Positions 43,920-56,000 of a stretch of 64,000 nucleotides of DNA are shown one piece after another. Below the pieces are notes generated by a model. It ran no database searches and was not told the DNA's origin. It worked only from the letters and a program-made list of their open reading frames with translations. Position 1 is the first letter of the stretch. Each line of letters begins with the position of its first letter. The stretch is taken from NCBI RefSeq assembly GCF_000787575.1, contig NW_012236529.1:620001-684000 (forward strand), written 5' to 3'. The position numbers and the translations under genes are program-made. Origin of the DNA: Acytostelium subglobosum LB1. Its lineage: Eukaryota; Evosea; Eumycetozoa; Acytosteliales; Acytosteliaceae.

Positions 43920-46355
43920 TTATATTTGTTCGTTATTGTTGTTGTTGTTGTTGGAATTGCTAGTTGCCAATGTGACAGTACGTGATGGCTTGTTGTCGCG
44001 CTCGACAACATCGGAAGCCTCACCACTGGCCGACTCTTCAAGGGTGCGCGATAGGTTGCTGGTGCCATTGCCAAAGTGTGACATACGTGTGCTGCCAGTA
44101 GTGGGCGCCGACGATGACATGCTGGTTTTGGAAGACAGCGACAGATTGATCGAGTAGAATCGGTTGTGGAAGAAGAATGACGTCAGCCAGATCTGTTTGG
44201 CACGGCGGTTGATGCCATAGAAACAGCAACATCTCAATGCCAATGAAGCGCAGGAAGAAATAGTACATGAACTGTGAGCCGAATGGAATGGGATTGATCA
44301 CGCACTGGTCGTCGCCGCCCGCCAGCAAGCACTTGACCCACACAGACATCTTGTCTACCACGGTGGACTCGAGTGTCTGCAGGTAGAAGTGGTAACAGAA
44401 CATATAAATAAACTCCATAAACAAGAACAAGATAATCAGGAATGGCTTCAGATTGTATCTGATCATTCTCATTGACTTCTTCTTTCCAGTGTCAACTCGT
44501 TTGACAACCTGTTGTTTGTGATTTAGTTTGAGTTTGTGTTAGTGAGTGTGGGGATGTCTGGATTCATTCCAAGTTCAAGAACATACCTTGTAGACTTCGC
44601 GTAAAATCAATATGATAAAGACAATTCCAACTAAGAGACAGAATGTGAGTGGTCCCCAGAAGACTCCATTGAGGAAGTTGTTGTCGCCAATCCAACATCT
44701 GATATGTGTGATCAAGGATCAAGGAACAGGCTGATGTGAGTAGGTATGATCATGTTGGACTTGTTAAGTGATTGAATACATACCCCATGCCTCCAAAGGT
44801 TGATGAATATTTGTTCATTCCAGCTGGCAAGACTGTCAGGAAGACAGCAATCAGTGTGATCACTACAGTATAGTACTTCTCATATGACTTTTGGGTCTTG
44901 ACTGTTAAGTTGGATTGTGATGATGATGGATTAGTAAATATTATCTGATGTCACGTGACTTCCAATTTCAAGGTCACATGACTTTGAAGATTCAGCTGAT
45001 ATTTACCTCTGCGCAACACCAACCAGAGATCAAAGGCCATGGTTGACCACCAGAGGATGGATGTGATGACACCAAACTGGAATAGGATACCTTGAGCAGC
45101 GCAGATTCTATCGGATTGAACACTCTGACGGCCTGGCTCGGGACATTGCAACTCCCATCCAGCGCCAAACAAAAGGAAATCGGTCATATTGCTTATCCAC
45201 AATCCAAATGAGATACCAATGATACAGATGGCATGTCTGTCATACTTCTTGTTCAGTACGGCGTACGTGAACAACACGACCGACGTGCAGATGAATGATA
45301 TAGTCGCGGTAATCTCTACGGCACGCTTGAACATGCTCCATTGACGCGTTGAGAATATAGGAGCTGGACATGGGAATACGCAAGGCATGGTGTCACCTGC
45401 AAACGTGTATCCATTCTCCTCATCGATCTGTCTCTGTCTACCTGTCGAGTTCCTTCCTATCAATGGACTTGGGCATGCTAGAGTATGTCAGAGAGAGTAT
45501 TAGCGATATGTCACGTGATTGAAGTCACGTGATCGATCGATCACATGATAGTTTTGAAAATACATACTAAACTGTTCAGTCCTGTTACTGCCGATTTCAT
45601 TGATGTCTAGACATGGGATGGTGTAGGCGGACGGACCACCATAGTAGGCGAGGTCAAAGGTGTTGCCCACCTCGGGGAACACCACAGCAGTGGAGTTGGC
45701 AAACTTCTCTTCGCAGTCCAACAAACCGGCTAGAGAGCAGTTTACATAGACATTGGAGCAATCCTTATGACACACACTGCCATACATCGACATTACAGTG
45801 TACTTTGAGTTTGCGTTTGGTGTCAAAGATGTCTGATTGCATGCGCTGAAAGCTCTGTTGCAGACGAATTTGGACAAGTAATCAAATGGAAGTGATGGGC
45901 AAATACCTCTCACTATCAAACCATCCTTTGCCTTCTGAAGTAGATCATCCTGTTTAAATCCCTTTGGAACATATATCCACTCTGTTTGTTTAAATATTGA
46001 TTGATTGATTGATGGTTAGCATTGGAAATTTCAAAATGAAGGGGGAGCTCCTTCAAGATTGATTTCGATTTACGAAATTCGAATTGAATCACGTGATCAA
46101 TCAGGTGAAACGTGTCAGCTGATACCACTGTATCAATCAATCACGTGACACATGGTGACCGCCAAAAGAGGTAATGTATGACATACGTGATACTAAGTAA
46201 CCTTGACACTCTGTGTAGTTATTATAATACTCGCATCTTGCCTCTGGATCAACACCGCCGTCTTGTCCATTGACTACACCTATATTAAAATTACAAATTA
46301 TAAACAATACAGATAGAACAACAACTGTTGCTGTATATACATTGATGCGCCCCAT
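43920..46355 (-). CDS. Frizzled/Smoothened-like receptor, copy 2, with one frameshift
   Basis: Exons 46187-46355, 45568-45981, 45007-45477, 44784-44901, 44587-44698 and 43920-44508 match copy 1 exon by exon; exons 2, 3 and 5 are the same length. The protein has the same signal peptide, Cys-rich Frizzled-like domain (YNNYTEC, FVCNRAFSACN, SVCHKDCSNVYVNC) and seven helices. In the last exon copy 2 has AAA at 44221-44223 where copy 1 has AA, so the frame shifts just after EMLLF. Read straight through, the protein ends at 44038 with an unrelated tail. The alternative frame from there to 43920 keeps clear similarity to copy 1 (IWLTSFFFHNRFYSINLSLS, then a Ser/Asn tail). The conserved frame downstream suggests a base-call error or a very recent mutation. 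Confidence 0.85.
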
Positions 46356-47398
46356 CCTCTTTATCTCTTTCTATCTTAATGTCTATCTTACTATCTATCT
46401 ATCTAAATATATATATATTATTAGTTATTATTATAATAAAGTATGTTAGTAAGTAAGGTTATTGTCTTGTCTCTGGAGATGATGCATAAGGGCAATTAAT
46501 TTGGTAATGTGGTCTGAATTAGTGCCTCGATGTTTGGTTTTGGATTGGCCTTGGAAGCCGCGCTACTCACTTGCAATCTTGGAAGGCAAAGCCTACTGAA
46601 GGTAGATAGGTAGAATCATCATCTGCACAGGTATCGGAGTAATAGTGGAGGGGGAGGCCCTACCCTGAGTGTAGTAACTGACACTTTCTCAAACACACTA
46701 ACACCATAATGCAAACATTCACGTAACTAGCTTGATCAGATGGCCCTACTGCGCAATGACGGTCGACGGTTGTTGATCAAAAATTTTATTGTTTTTTTAT
46801 AGCTTTGTGCCAAAAAAATCGAGTGATTAGATCGAATGTGATTGTCGTGTGGAGTGCACTGATGATGGGTGAGGACCATTCACAGGGCCGATATCATTGA
46901 CCCCCAAACCTCCCAACGGCCGAACATTGGTGGGGGTGCACCTTGAGATGGGCACCACCGAGATTACGGGTTGGCGGGCCATCATTACCACATGATGCCC
47001 TTCTTATTCATTACAATAGATATTTAATTAACAATGAATGGATGATCATACTGAAGTTGTTAATACAGCAAAGCAAGATCAAGAGAATTGATAGACGGTT
47101 GTATGTTAACATGTAATGTGTATGTATGTATGTACAGAAGTGAAGGGAGTTGTTCATGTTTATAAAGTAGATATATTATCATATCGATCGGATGGGAGAC
47201 CGACATTATGATGATGATGACGATGGTCAGGAAGGCAGGCTTGACTAGTGCTCTTGTGATGTGATGTATGATGGAACCTCATTGTCTCAACTCCGGAACT
47301 ATGTCGGCTTTCAATGTTGTCATACTCTTGATCACACTCCATTCCAAGGTAATGTCTGTGACCATTGCCAGGACTATCCAGGATGATGATGTTGTTGC
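46356..47398. other. Intergenic region, about 1 kb
   Basis: CTATCTAT repeats lie next to the copy 2 receptor start (46380-46402). The part 46540-46700 and 46860-46990 is GC-richer; the latter contains GGGGGTGCACCTTG, related to GGGTGCACCT near 27706. A small frame at 47160-47405 (minus) has His-rich composition and looks like 3' flank of the next gene rather than protein. Confidence 0.45.
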
Positions 47399-50300
47399 TC
47401 AACAAACACAGGTATCTAGCTGCTGGGACTTGTCCAACTTGGCACCTCCGACAAAGTTGATACTGGGGAACTCCTGGTTGAGTTCGTGTATGTCTCGATC
47501 GGTGAGTGCAACACAGTTGTGGAGATAGAGGTTCTGAAGTTGGTTACAGCGAGAGATGAGACAGGGTATGTTTCTTCTTTCGATGTTCAATCCAGAGAGG
47601 TCGAGCTCCTTGACATTGTGGAAAAGTGGTCCAATGGCTGCCAGTATCGTGTCGCTGACCTCCACTACTTGGTTCTTGTCATTGACCAACTTCATGTTGG
47701 CCAGCGAGATGGACTCCATCATTGGCATCAGTGCAATGATGCTGGTTAGTGCAGACACTGACTGCAGGGTGGTGGACAGATCGATGGTTGTGAGCTCCGA
47801 GAGGGGCAGCTCAAAGGCGTCCTCGATGGCCTCTTGCATCTGCTCCTTGTACGTCTGCATCACCATGTGCATGTTGGTGTTGGTCGGCACCTTGAGCTTC
47901 TTGAGTTGGGGCAGCTTGCGCAGCAGGTTCCAGAGGATCTGATGGTCTTCATTGTAGTTGGGCAAGTGCAGAACCTCGAGCTTGGGCTCGATCATTGACA
48001 GCGTTTGGATGGGGTTGGTCTCGGTGGACAGGGTGTTGGTGTAGTCGAGCTTTAGTGCAGTGAGTGCCTTGGCACCATGGCTCTCCATAGACTCGAGGAT
48101 GGACGAGTCGGCGAGCGTGCTGGACAGGTTCAGTACACGGAGTCTTGGCGCATTCTTAACGATCTCGCTCAGACGTTCGGGGGCAATCAGGTTGCAACCG
48201 GAAAGGTTGAGGCGCTCAAGGGAGGATGCGTTGGCAGCGATTGCCTTGGCCGACTTGCACGTGATTGATGGCTGTCTGAGTCGGAGCGATGTCAACTTGA
48301 CACAGGTGTTAAGCATCTGGATGACACCGGCATCACCAATGGCTGCGCAGGAGCGGATGGAGAGTGACTCGAGGTCGGACCAAGTATGGCGCAATCTCAG
48401 TCAGACAACCATCGGTAAGATTCACGTGTTGGAGATGCAGGTTCTTGAGTCCTCTCATCAATGGGGCCAACACTTCGATTGAATGGCCCTCCAAGTTGGT
48501 TGACTTGAGTTGCAGCTTTGACAATGATGGCGAGCTGTTAAAGACATTGATCAACAGTTGGTTGAGGCTGTGAGTGGTGCCCTCGGGAGCGTCCTCATTC
48601 GACTCGGTCGATATGGTAACCTTGTCCAGACGCAACATCTCGATCTTCTCAAGCTTGGACAGCGACTGGAGCAGTGCTGGAGTGATGGAGATACCTCGCA
48701 GCATGACATTTGTGAGGTTGGGAAGGCTGTCAAACAACTTGGGCATGATTGTGTCGTCCAGGACTGAGCTCAGCTCCTCGGGCGTCTCGTAGCAACGGAT
48801 GAGAGTGATGTGATTGATGGCCTTGGGAATGAGACTCCTGATTAGGCTCTCGGGCTTGGAGCGCTCCTGCAGGTAGATCAATGTGTACAACTCGTACAAC
48901 ATCACCACGCTGTTGCGGTGCTGGTGCTCCTGTGGAAGCATGAGGATAGTTTGCTTGAGGTGCGAGGCCACGACATCGGGATCGATGGCCAGGGCTGTGT
49001 CCAGCTTCTCGAGTGCCAGGTCGGCGTGGCGTTTGAAGTTGTCGACATTTCTCGTGAAGAATAGGTTGTTGGTGGCCATCTTGAGATGTGTGATGCCCCA
49101 CATTGCGCACAGGTCGGCGTTGTCCTTGTGGTAGCTGCTGGCCTGTCGCAGCAGATTGATGGATGTTGACAGCAGGGCGATGGAGTCCTGAACGTTTGGC
49201 GACATGTTGGCCTTGAACAGATAGGTGAATGCTTGCTTGGAGATGATCTTGGCGGACAGTGGCATAGAGCGCAGTGCAGATTGCATCTTCATTTGAGCAG
49301 TGTCGACCCAGCGCAGGGACTGTGGCGCCTGGTGGCTGTTGTAGTTGGACACCTTCTTGATGTCCTCAATCAGTTGTACACCAGCGGCATAGTCGACCAC
49401 GGTTGGATACTTGACCGAGGACTCGACGTCCTCAATGTCATTCTTTGTGATCACATAGTTTGGATTGGCAATGAACTCTCTGTATGCATCTGGGTTGATT
49501 CTGACCCTCATGATGCTTACCAACCTCATTACCAACAACTTCAAGTCGATTGTTATTCTAAGATCGAAGCTGTTTGTGATAGATTGAGTTAGTATGTTTG
49601 TTGGTGCATGCGCCCTGGCTCATGTAATGCTTACTCTTCCTTCATCTCGGTCTTTGATAGACAACCGGTAAAGGCTTGCAACGCGGCGTTCTTGAAGCCA
49701 CCTGGGTTCATGGTCGACCAGAAGGTGAGGTGCTGGGCACGCTTGTGCTTGTTCATTAGGATGTCAAAAACTTCGGAGATGATGCGAGCGGGCTCTTCAG
49801 TGGGTCTGTTGGACTTTTGCATCGACTGTCTCATCTTGGCCTTGATGATCTTCTTCCAGACTCGTGCAACCATCTCGGTCATCAACATCTGTTTGAGTGG
49901 ACGCGATGTAGTCTTTTGACAAATGAGACCAATGTAACGCAGATTGATGCCACGGGAGTGGATGATGTTGATGATGCGCGCCAGACTGACTGCGCTGCGT
50001 GTTTGCTCGCTCTCGAGACCACCCATGTTGAACTTGAGCAGGTTCCTAATGAGCAAACGCTCAGACTCGAGGTCGCTCTCGTCGTCCAATGCGCTCTGCA
50101 GATGCTTGACGCAGTCGGGGATGGTTTCGTTGTGCAGCTTGGCCGACGCTTCGATCACCTCCCAGTTGGACAGCTCCTCGTCCTTGCCCGTCTGCCAGCC
50201 AGAGAAGGCGTCGGGGCTCAGCGACGTCTCGGTCTTCATCACAAACTCGGGACGCAGCATGTAGTAGAAGATCTCTCTTCCGATTCGGTTGCCAACGATC

Positions 50301-52015
50301 TGGGGATACTCGGGTGGGAAGGCACGGGCAAAGTCGATCATGTAGTAACGTCCATCGGTACCCTTGTGCACCTCAATGTCACCAGGGCCGTAGATCAGCG
50401 TCGGGCTGGTCAGACCGACCAGATGACCTTTTATATTCATCTTCTTGGCCAGTCGTCGCATCTCGGTGTCGACCTTGGTGTCAGAGTTGTGCACGGTCTT
50501 GCCTCCGTCGTTGGAGCCATAGACGATGGTCTTCTTGTTGATTGGCAGCCTGGAGATGGCCAGCAGACGGTAGCCACCATAGTCGATGATGGCAGCCAGT
50601 GGGAATCTGATGATGCCCTCTGAGTGCTCCATAAAGTGGTTGAGTCCCTTGAGCTCGTGACCGGCTGACTTTTGGGCCTTCTCATCTGAACGCGATTGAT
50701 CACCATACATCCAAAGGCCTGGTGCGATCTCGACGTCCATCACAAACTTAAAGATGATGTCCTTGCACAAGTACTTTTGGCCTCCAGCCACACCACCAAG
50801 TTCCAAAGGTTTGATCGTCTTCTGCTCATCAGGCAGGTTCCTCTCTGATATAATGATCTTTCCAAATGTGTTGGCGCAATATACAAAGTCTTTTGATTGA
50901 TTGATTGGTTAGTATGAGAGGTACCAGGTCATTCGCGAATGTTGAGATGTAGACTTACCAGTTGCTGTCTTTGCCATCAGTTCATACTTGTACTCAGAGG
51001 TGTCGGGCTGATCCATGAGGTATTGGAAGATCTCGTTCCAGGTGTGCTCGTAGTACTTGCTCTGACACTCGGTCTCGGGCTCAAACACTTCAACCTCGGG
51101 TATGTTGTGCTGGCGTGGCTTGGCCTCGATGGAGGGGTGGGTGGTCGTGTAGGACAAGTAGTTGGACGAGCCACTCGTGGAGCTGTCATCGACGTATGAG
51201 CTTGCGCCACTGCTGCCCGAAGAGAAGGTGCCGCTCGAGTACGAGTACTCGTTGGACGAGATTGAGTACAGCGAGTAGGCCGATATGTCTGTGGTGGTGA
51301 GCTCCTGCTCGAGCGTGTTGACGGGCTCGGGCTTGGGCATGCCAAGGCTCTCGCTGATGGACATGTACGGGTTGGTTGGCTCGCGTGTTATATTGGCCCA
51401 GTTATTGCTCTGGCGCAGATTGATTGTGCTCATTAGATTGTTGTGTGGCACTACCGAGTTGGAGAGTGCTCCAGCCGTATAGTTGGTGGAGGATCGCAGT
51501 GGTGGAGGCTGTTGTTGTTGTTGTTGGAATGATTTGATGGCATCCTCCATCTGTTGCTTCTGTTGTTGATGCGACTTGTCCATCGCCTGTTGCTCCATCT
51601 GTTGTTGTTGATGATAATTCTGTAGCTCTTGAGGGATTGTATATGTCTCGGTTATAATAACTGGTATTATCTCAGCTTCCACATTCTCTGGAGCTGGATG
51701 TATTGTCTCTATATGTTGTGGCTGTGACTGTGACTCTGACGACATATTGTTGTAGTTGTTATGTAACAGTTGTTCTGATGATTGTGAATGTGATAATGAT
51801 TGGGCAACATGTTGTTGTCCTCCTCGTGGTGATGTGATTGATGATCTAAGAGAGACTCGTGGACTCGATGTTGGACTTGGCTTCTGGAGTGGTTCCTTTA
51901 CATGCCAATATGAAAGTATCTCTCTGAATGATTTCTTATCCTTTGGTTGCTGTTTGCTATTAAGTTGTTCATCAAATGATTGATGTTGTGGTTGTTGTTC
52001 TTCTGTTGACGACAT
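47399..52015 (-). CDS. Clu-domain and leucine-rich-repeat protein, copy 1, with one frameshift
   Basis: Exons 50959-52015, 49635-50889 and 47399-49569. The N-terminal 350 residues are Gln/Ser/Asn-rich low complexity. Exon 2 holds a Clu domain (DFVYCANTFGKIIISERNLP, KSAGHELKGLNHF, YRLLAISRLPI, GPGDIEVHKGTDGRYYMIDFARAFPPEYP, RGINLRYIGLICQ) related to clustered-mitochondria protein CluA. Exon 3 has TPR-like helices and then LRR units of the cysteine-containing type (LESLSIRSCAAIGDAGVIQML, LERLNLSGCNLIAPERL, VKELDLSGLNIERRNIP). Within exon 3, near 48382-48383, the frame changes by one base. The sister gene continues smoothly across the corresponding place (IAQVVNNLQTLSLRS versus IAPY then WSDLESLSIRS). 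An extra base in the assembly or a recent mutation is likely. Total about 1490 residues. Confidence 0.8.
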
Positions 52016-53059
52016 TATATTCTTGATGTTGTATGAATGAATGATGAATGTATGTTTGTGTGTATGACGATGACGTATCTGTTACCGGAATACAGTGATT
52101 GAATGAATGAGGAATGATTGAATGAATGATTGAATTTTGTGAGTGATGTTCTCGAAGTTGTTGTTTGGTGTCCTTGGTTTGTTAACAAGTGCGAGTGAGT
52201 GGCGGGTGGGCCAAAAGAATCGGTACGCGGCAGTGTTGCGTTGATGATCTATGATGTCTGAAACGAAGGAGAAGGAAGCACTCTCTCTCTTAGTTGTTGT
52301 TAGTGTGTGTATGTGTCTGTTGTTGTCTCAATGTCAATACCAAGTATTCACAAGATCTATCGTTCTTTGGAATGATGTTTGAGTGTATGTGTGTGTGTGT
52401 GTGTGTGTATGGAGAATAGAGATGATGCCCAATAATAATAACAACAACAGCATCAACAACAAACAAAACATACAGTACAGTCAGCAAGGAACAGAACATT
52501 GTCCAGACTGGACCAGACAGATGACACCTTATTCAGTCACCAAACATTCACACACATAATCTACTCGAACCCCCTTGCAGAACGCTATTCCAAAGCAGTT
52601 CACCCCACGCATAAAAAGTTGTTTGCAAAACTTGAAGTTTGCAGAGGACCAGGACACACAACAATCCATCCGTTTTCGAACTTTGAACACGCTTTGATAA
52701 ACAAAGACGACGAGACATAGTCAAAAGACGACGGGAAAGTAATAGGGTGATGAACATGGTGGATGTGGCGTTTCGGAAACTTATTGATATTTTTTGAATT
52801 ATTAATAATCCCATGCAAAGAGTTAGTTGGAGTATCCTATTTCCAAGGATTTCTGTACAATTCTATTTATAAATATAACCTTGTAAGGTCTGTTTGTCAA
52901 TCCGTTTTGTGTGTCAAATTGGTAATTCATGTCGACTTGATGGGGGCCATGTGATATGTTTTGATTGAGGCCAGGGGGGTGGTAGAGACTGGGGGATGGC
53001 TTGGTGTGAATGGGGAATCCAAGTTCCGGAATATTCGCATGTTCCGCTGAACTTTCTGT
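52016..53059. other. Intergenic region, about 1 kb
   Basis: This is the 5' flank of Clu-LRR copy 1 and the 3' flank of copy 2. It holds TGAATGAATGA repeats (52090-52130) and a (GT)n run at 52385-52408. CCCCACGCATAAAAAGTTG at 52597-52615 shares CCCACGCATAAAA with 16367-16379, another gene-free stretch. No gene is seen. Confidence 0.45.
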
Positions 53060-56000
53060 TTAAAAGACAGGTGATTGTCCAGCAAAGCCTTGTTCTCCGA
53101 TAAAGTTGACATGGGGATACTCGAGCTGGAGCATGGCGAGGTCATTCTCGGTGATCTTGGGACATCGACGAAGGTGAACTCGTCGGATGGACTCGCATCG
53201 CGTCAGTATACATCCAATGCAATACTTCTCCACTGGGAAATTGCTAATGTCCAACTCTTTCAGATTGAGGAAGTATCCACTGAGTATAACCATCACATTG
53301 TCATCTATGATCACTGGTTTCTTGGTGTCCTGGTTGACAAACTGCAAAGAGTCCATCAGCAGTGACTCGACCAATGGGCAGAGGTCCAAGAGGTAGCTGA
53401 GCGACTCGAGTGACACCACCATCTTAGACACGTCCAGACGCTGGAGAGACTTGAGCGGAGCCACCAGTATCTGGTCGTTCTGCTCGAATTGCGCGCGATA
53501 GATATCGATGAACGCCGGGAGGTACATGTCGGACGGCATGCGCAGCGTCTCGAGGTAGGGCAGCTTGTTGAACAGGTTCCAGAGCACGGCGTACTCGCCA
53601 CTGTAGTTGGGCAGACGCAGTGTCTTGAGCGGGCTGGAGATCATGGACAGCGTGGCGATGGACGACTCCTCGACATTGTTTAGACAACTGTCCCACACCA
53701 AGGTGGTCAGCTTGCGCGCTCCATGCATCTCCAACGCCTCGAATGTGTTGGCTTCGATCTGTGTTCGTGTGATGTCTAGATGCTCCATGTCCTTGTCCGC
53801 GGCCAGTATATCTGTGAGCACCTGAGCAGTGAGTAGCACACAACCAGAGAGGTCCAGATGTTTGAGGTTGGCGGCGATGGCAGCAATGTTGATACCCACT
53901 GCATCGGTAATGTCGGGCAGTGAGAGGGACAGGCTTGTGAGTGTGGGCTTCATGAGAGCATTGACTCCCGTGTCGCTCACACCAGAAAGTGAGCGAAGTG
54001 ACAGTGTTTGCAGATTGTTGACGACCTGAGCGATGGCAATCAATGTCTTGTCGGTAATGCTGGACTCGGCCAAGGCCAAGTTCTCAAGGTTGGCCATCAG
54101 GGGGATGCTCTGCTCCAGTGTCTCATCCTTGAGCCACGCAGCACCCAGATGTAGAGTTGTAATAGATGGGCAATTGCCCAGCCATGAGAACAGTAGTTGG
54201 TCCAAGCTGTTGATCATGGACGTCTGAGAGGGGCGTGACGCCACATTGACGTTCTTCAACTCGATGGACCTGAGCTTGGTGAGCAGCGCAGCGGCATTTG
54301 CCGTCTCTGGCTCAATGATTGTGTCGGTGAGGACGATATCTGTGACGTTTGGCAAGTGTGTAAAGAAGCTGGCCATGAATGAGTCGTCCATGATGTCGCG
54401 CAGCTGCTCGGGGATGTACAGGTGACTGATGACAGTTATCGACTCGAGTGTCTTTGTGACAAAGTTGAAGACGGGCGTGTCGGGAAGCGAAGTATTGAGA
54501 AGATAAGCGAATGAGAGCAGGTTGTATACCTTGGACTTCTTGATCGAGTCGATGTACTGTGGGTTGTCCTCCAGACATAGGTCATTGGGCAGCGACATCT
54601 TGAGGTAGGGCGTGGCGATCATGCTCAGATCAATCTTGTCCAGCGACTCATTGAGCTTGTTGATTGAGAGTTGGATGTTCTCCTTGAACTTGTCCTTGTC
54701 GTAGCTGTAGAACAGGTAGTAGGTGGCTATCTTGTGGTACATCATGCCCCACAGCGCCAGGAGTGGCGGGTCGTTCTGGATGCAGGGGTGGCGCATCAGG
54801 AAGGACATCATGCAGATGCCACGCTTGAGCATGAGGTAGGCCAGACGCACTTGTGGGGAGAGGTTCGACATCATGATGTAGGCAGCCGCCTTCTTCAAAC
54901 AGATGCTGGCGGACATGGGCATCTTGAGGTGTGCGTTGTGCATCATGTCCTGGCCCATCTCGAGCCATCGCATCAGCTCTGGTGGTGGTAGCCTTGGCTG
55001 CACCATAACACTCTTCACCTGGTACAACAGTTGAGAGCCAGCGGCAAAGTCAATGATTATTGGGTACTTGACCGTTGACTCCACCTCAAGGATGTCTCGT
55101 CTCGAGATGACGTATCGTGGATTGGCTAAGAACTGTTCGTAGGCATCTGAGTTGATTTTGACGTTGAACAATCTGATCAAGCTCGCTACCAAGAATCTAC
55201 AATCAATAGAATTCCTAAGGTCGAAGCTGAGGTTGGTTGAAGTGATGGTCGTCGTTAGTACGTGACACATCTCGAGGCTCACAACCTAACTAAACTACTT
55301 ACTCGCTGTTCATCTCAAATTTGGATAGACAGTTGGGATAGGTACGCATGGCCGCGAACTTGAAGTTGCCAGGTGCCATTGAGGACCAGAATTGGGTGTG
55401 ATCGTGGTAGGTGAGAGGGTTGAGCAGGAAGTCAAACACCTCGGCAATGACTTGGATGGACTCGTCTGATGGCCTGTTGGTCTTGTCCATCATATCTCGC
55501 AGACGGGCACTTATCAGTCTCTTCCACACTCTGGCAATGACCTCTGTGAATACTGTTGTTCGCAAGTCCTTCTCTCGAATGTTTGAACATATCGATCCCA
55601 AGTATCGCAGGTTGACGCCATAGCTGTGCAACAATATCAAGCACCTCAGTACATCGAATGTCTTTTGTTGGAAGTCATTGTTATGCGTGTTGGCACCATG
55701 ACTGCCCAGCTTTTTGAATGTTAAATGATCAAAGAAGTTATCTGATGATTCCATCTTTGTTATTGAGCCCTGAATAGAGTGATTGATTGATTGATGATGA
55801 TGTTAGGAGGTGCATGATCAATCAATGTCGTTGATGAGTACTCACAAATGTCTGTTGGATGAATCCTGCCACCTCTGGAATGAGCTCATTGTGATACTTT
55901 GTCGTGATGTCAATGACATCTTGATTGTTTTGTTCTTCGTCTGCGCCAGTCTGCCAGCCAGAGAATGCATCTGGACTGAGCTCAACATTGAACTTGAGCA

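Noticed and set aside
47160-47405. Small minus-strand His-rich frame after Clu-LRR copy 1
   Set aside because: Begins from a non-ATG or weak start, composition follows GATG/CATC repeats, no homologue recalled; treated as 3' flank.
49817-50623. Long plus-strand frame of 268 residues within Clu-LRR copy 1
   Set aside because: It is antisense to a well-conserved Clu domain, has no family resemblance, and results from biased third-position codon use.
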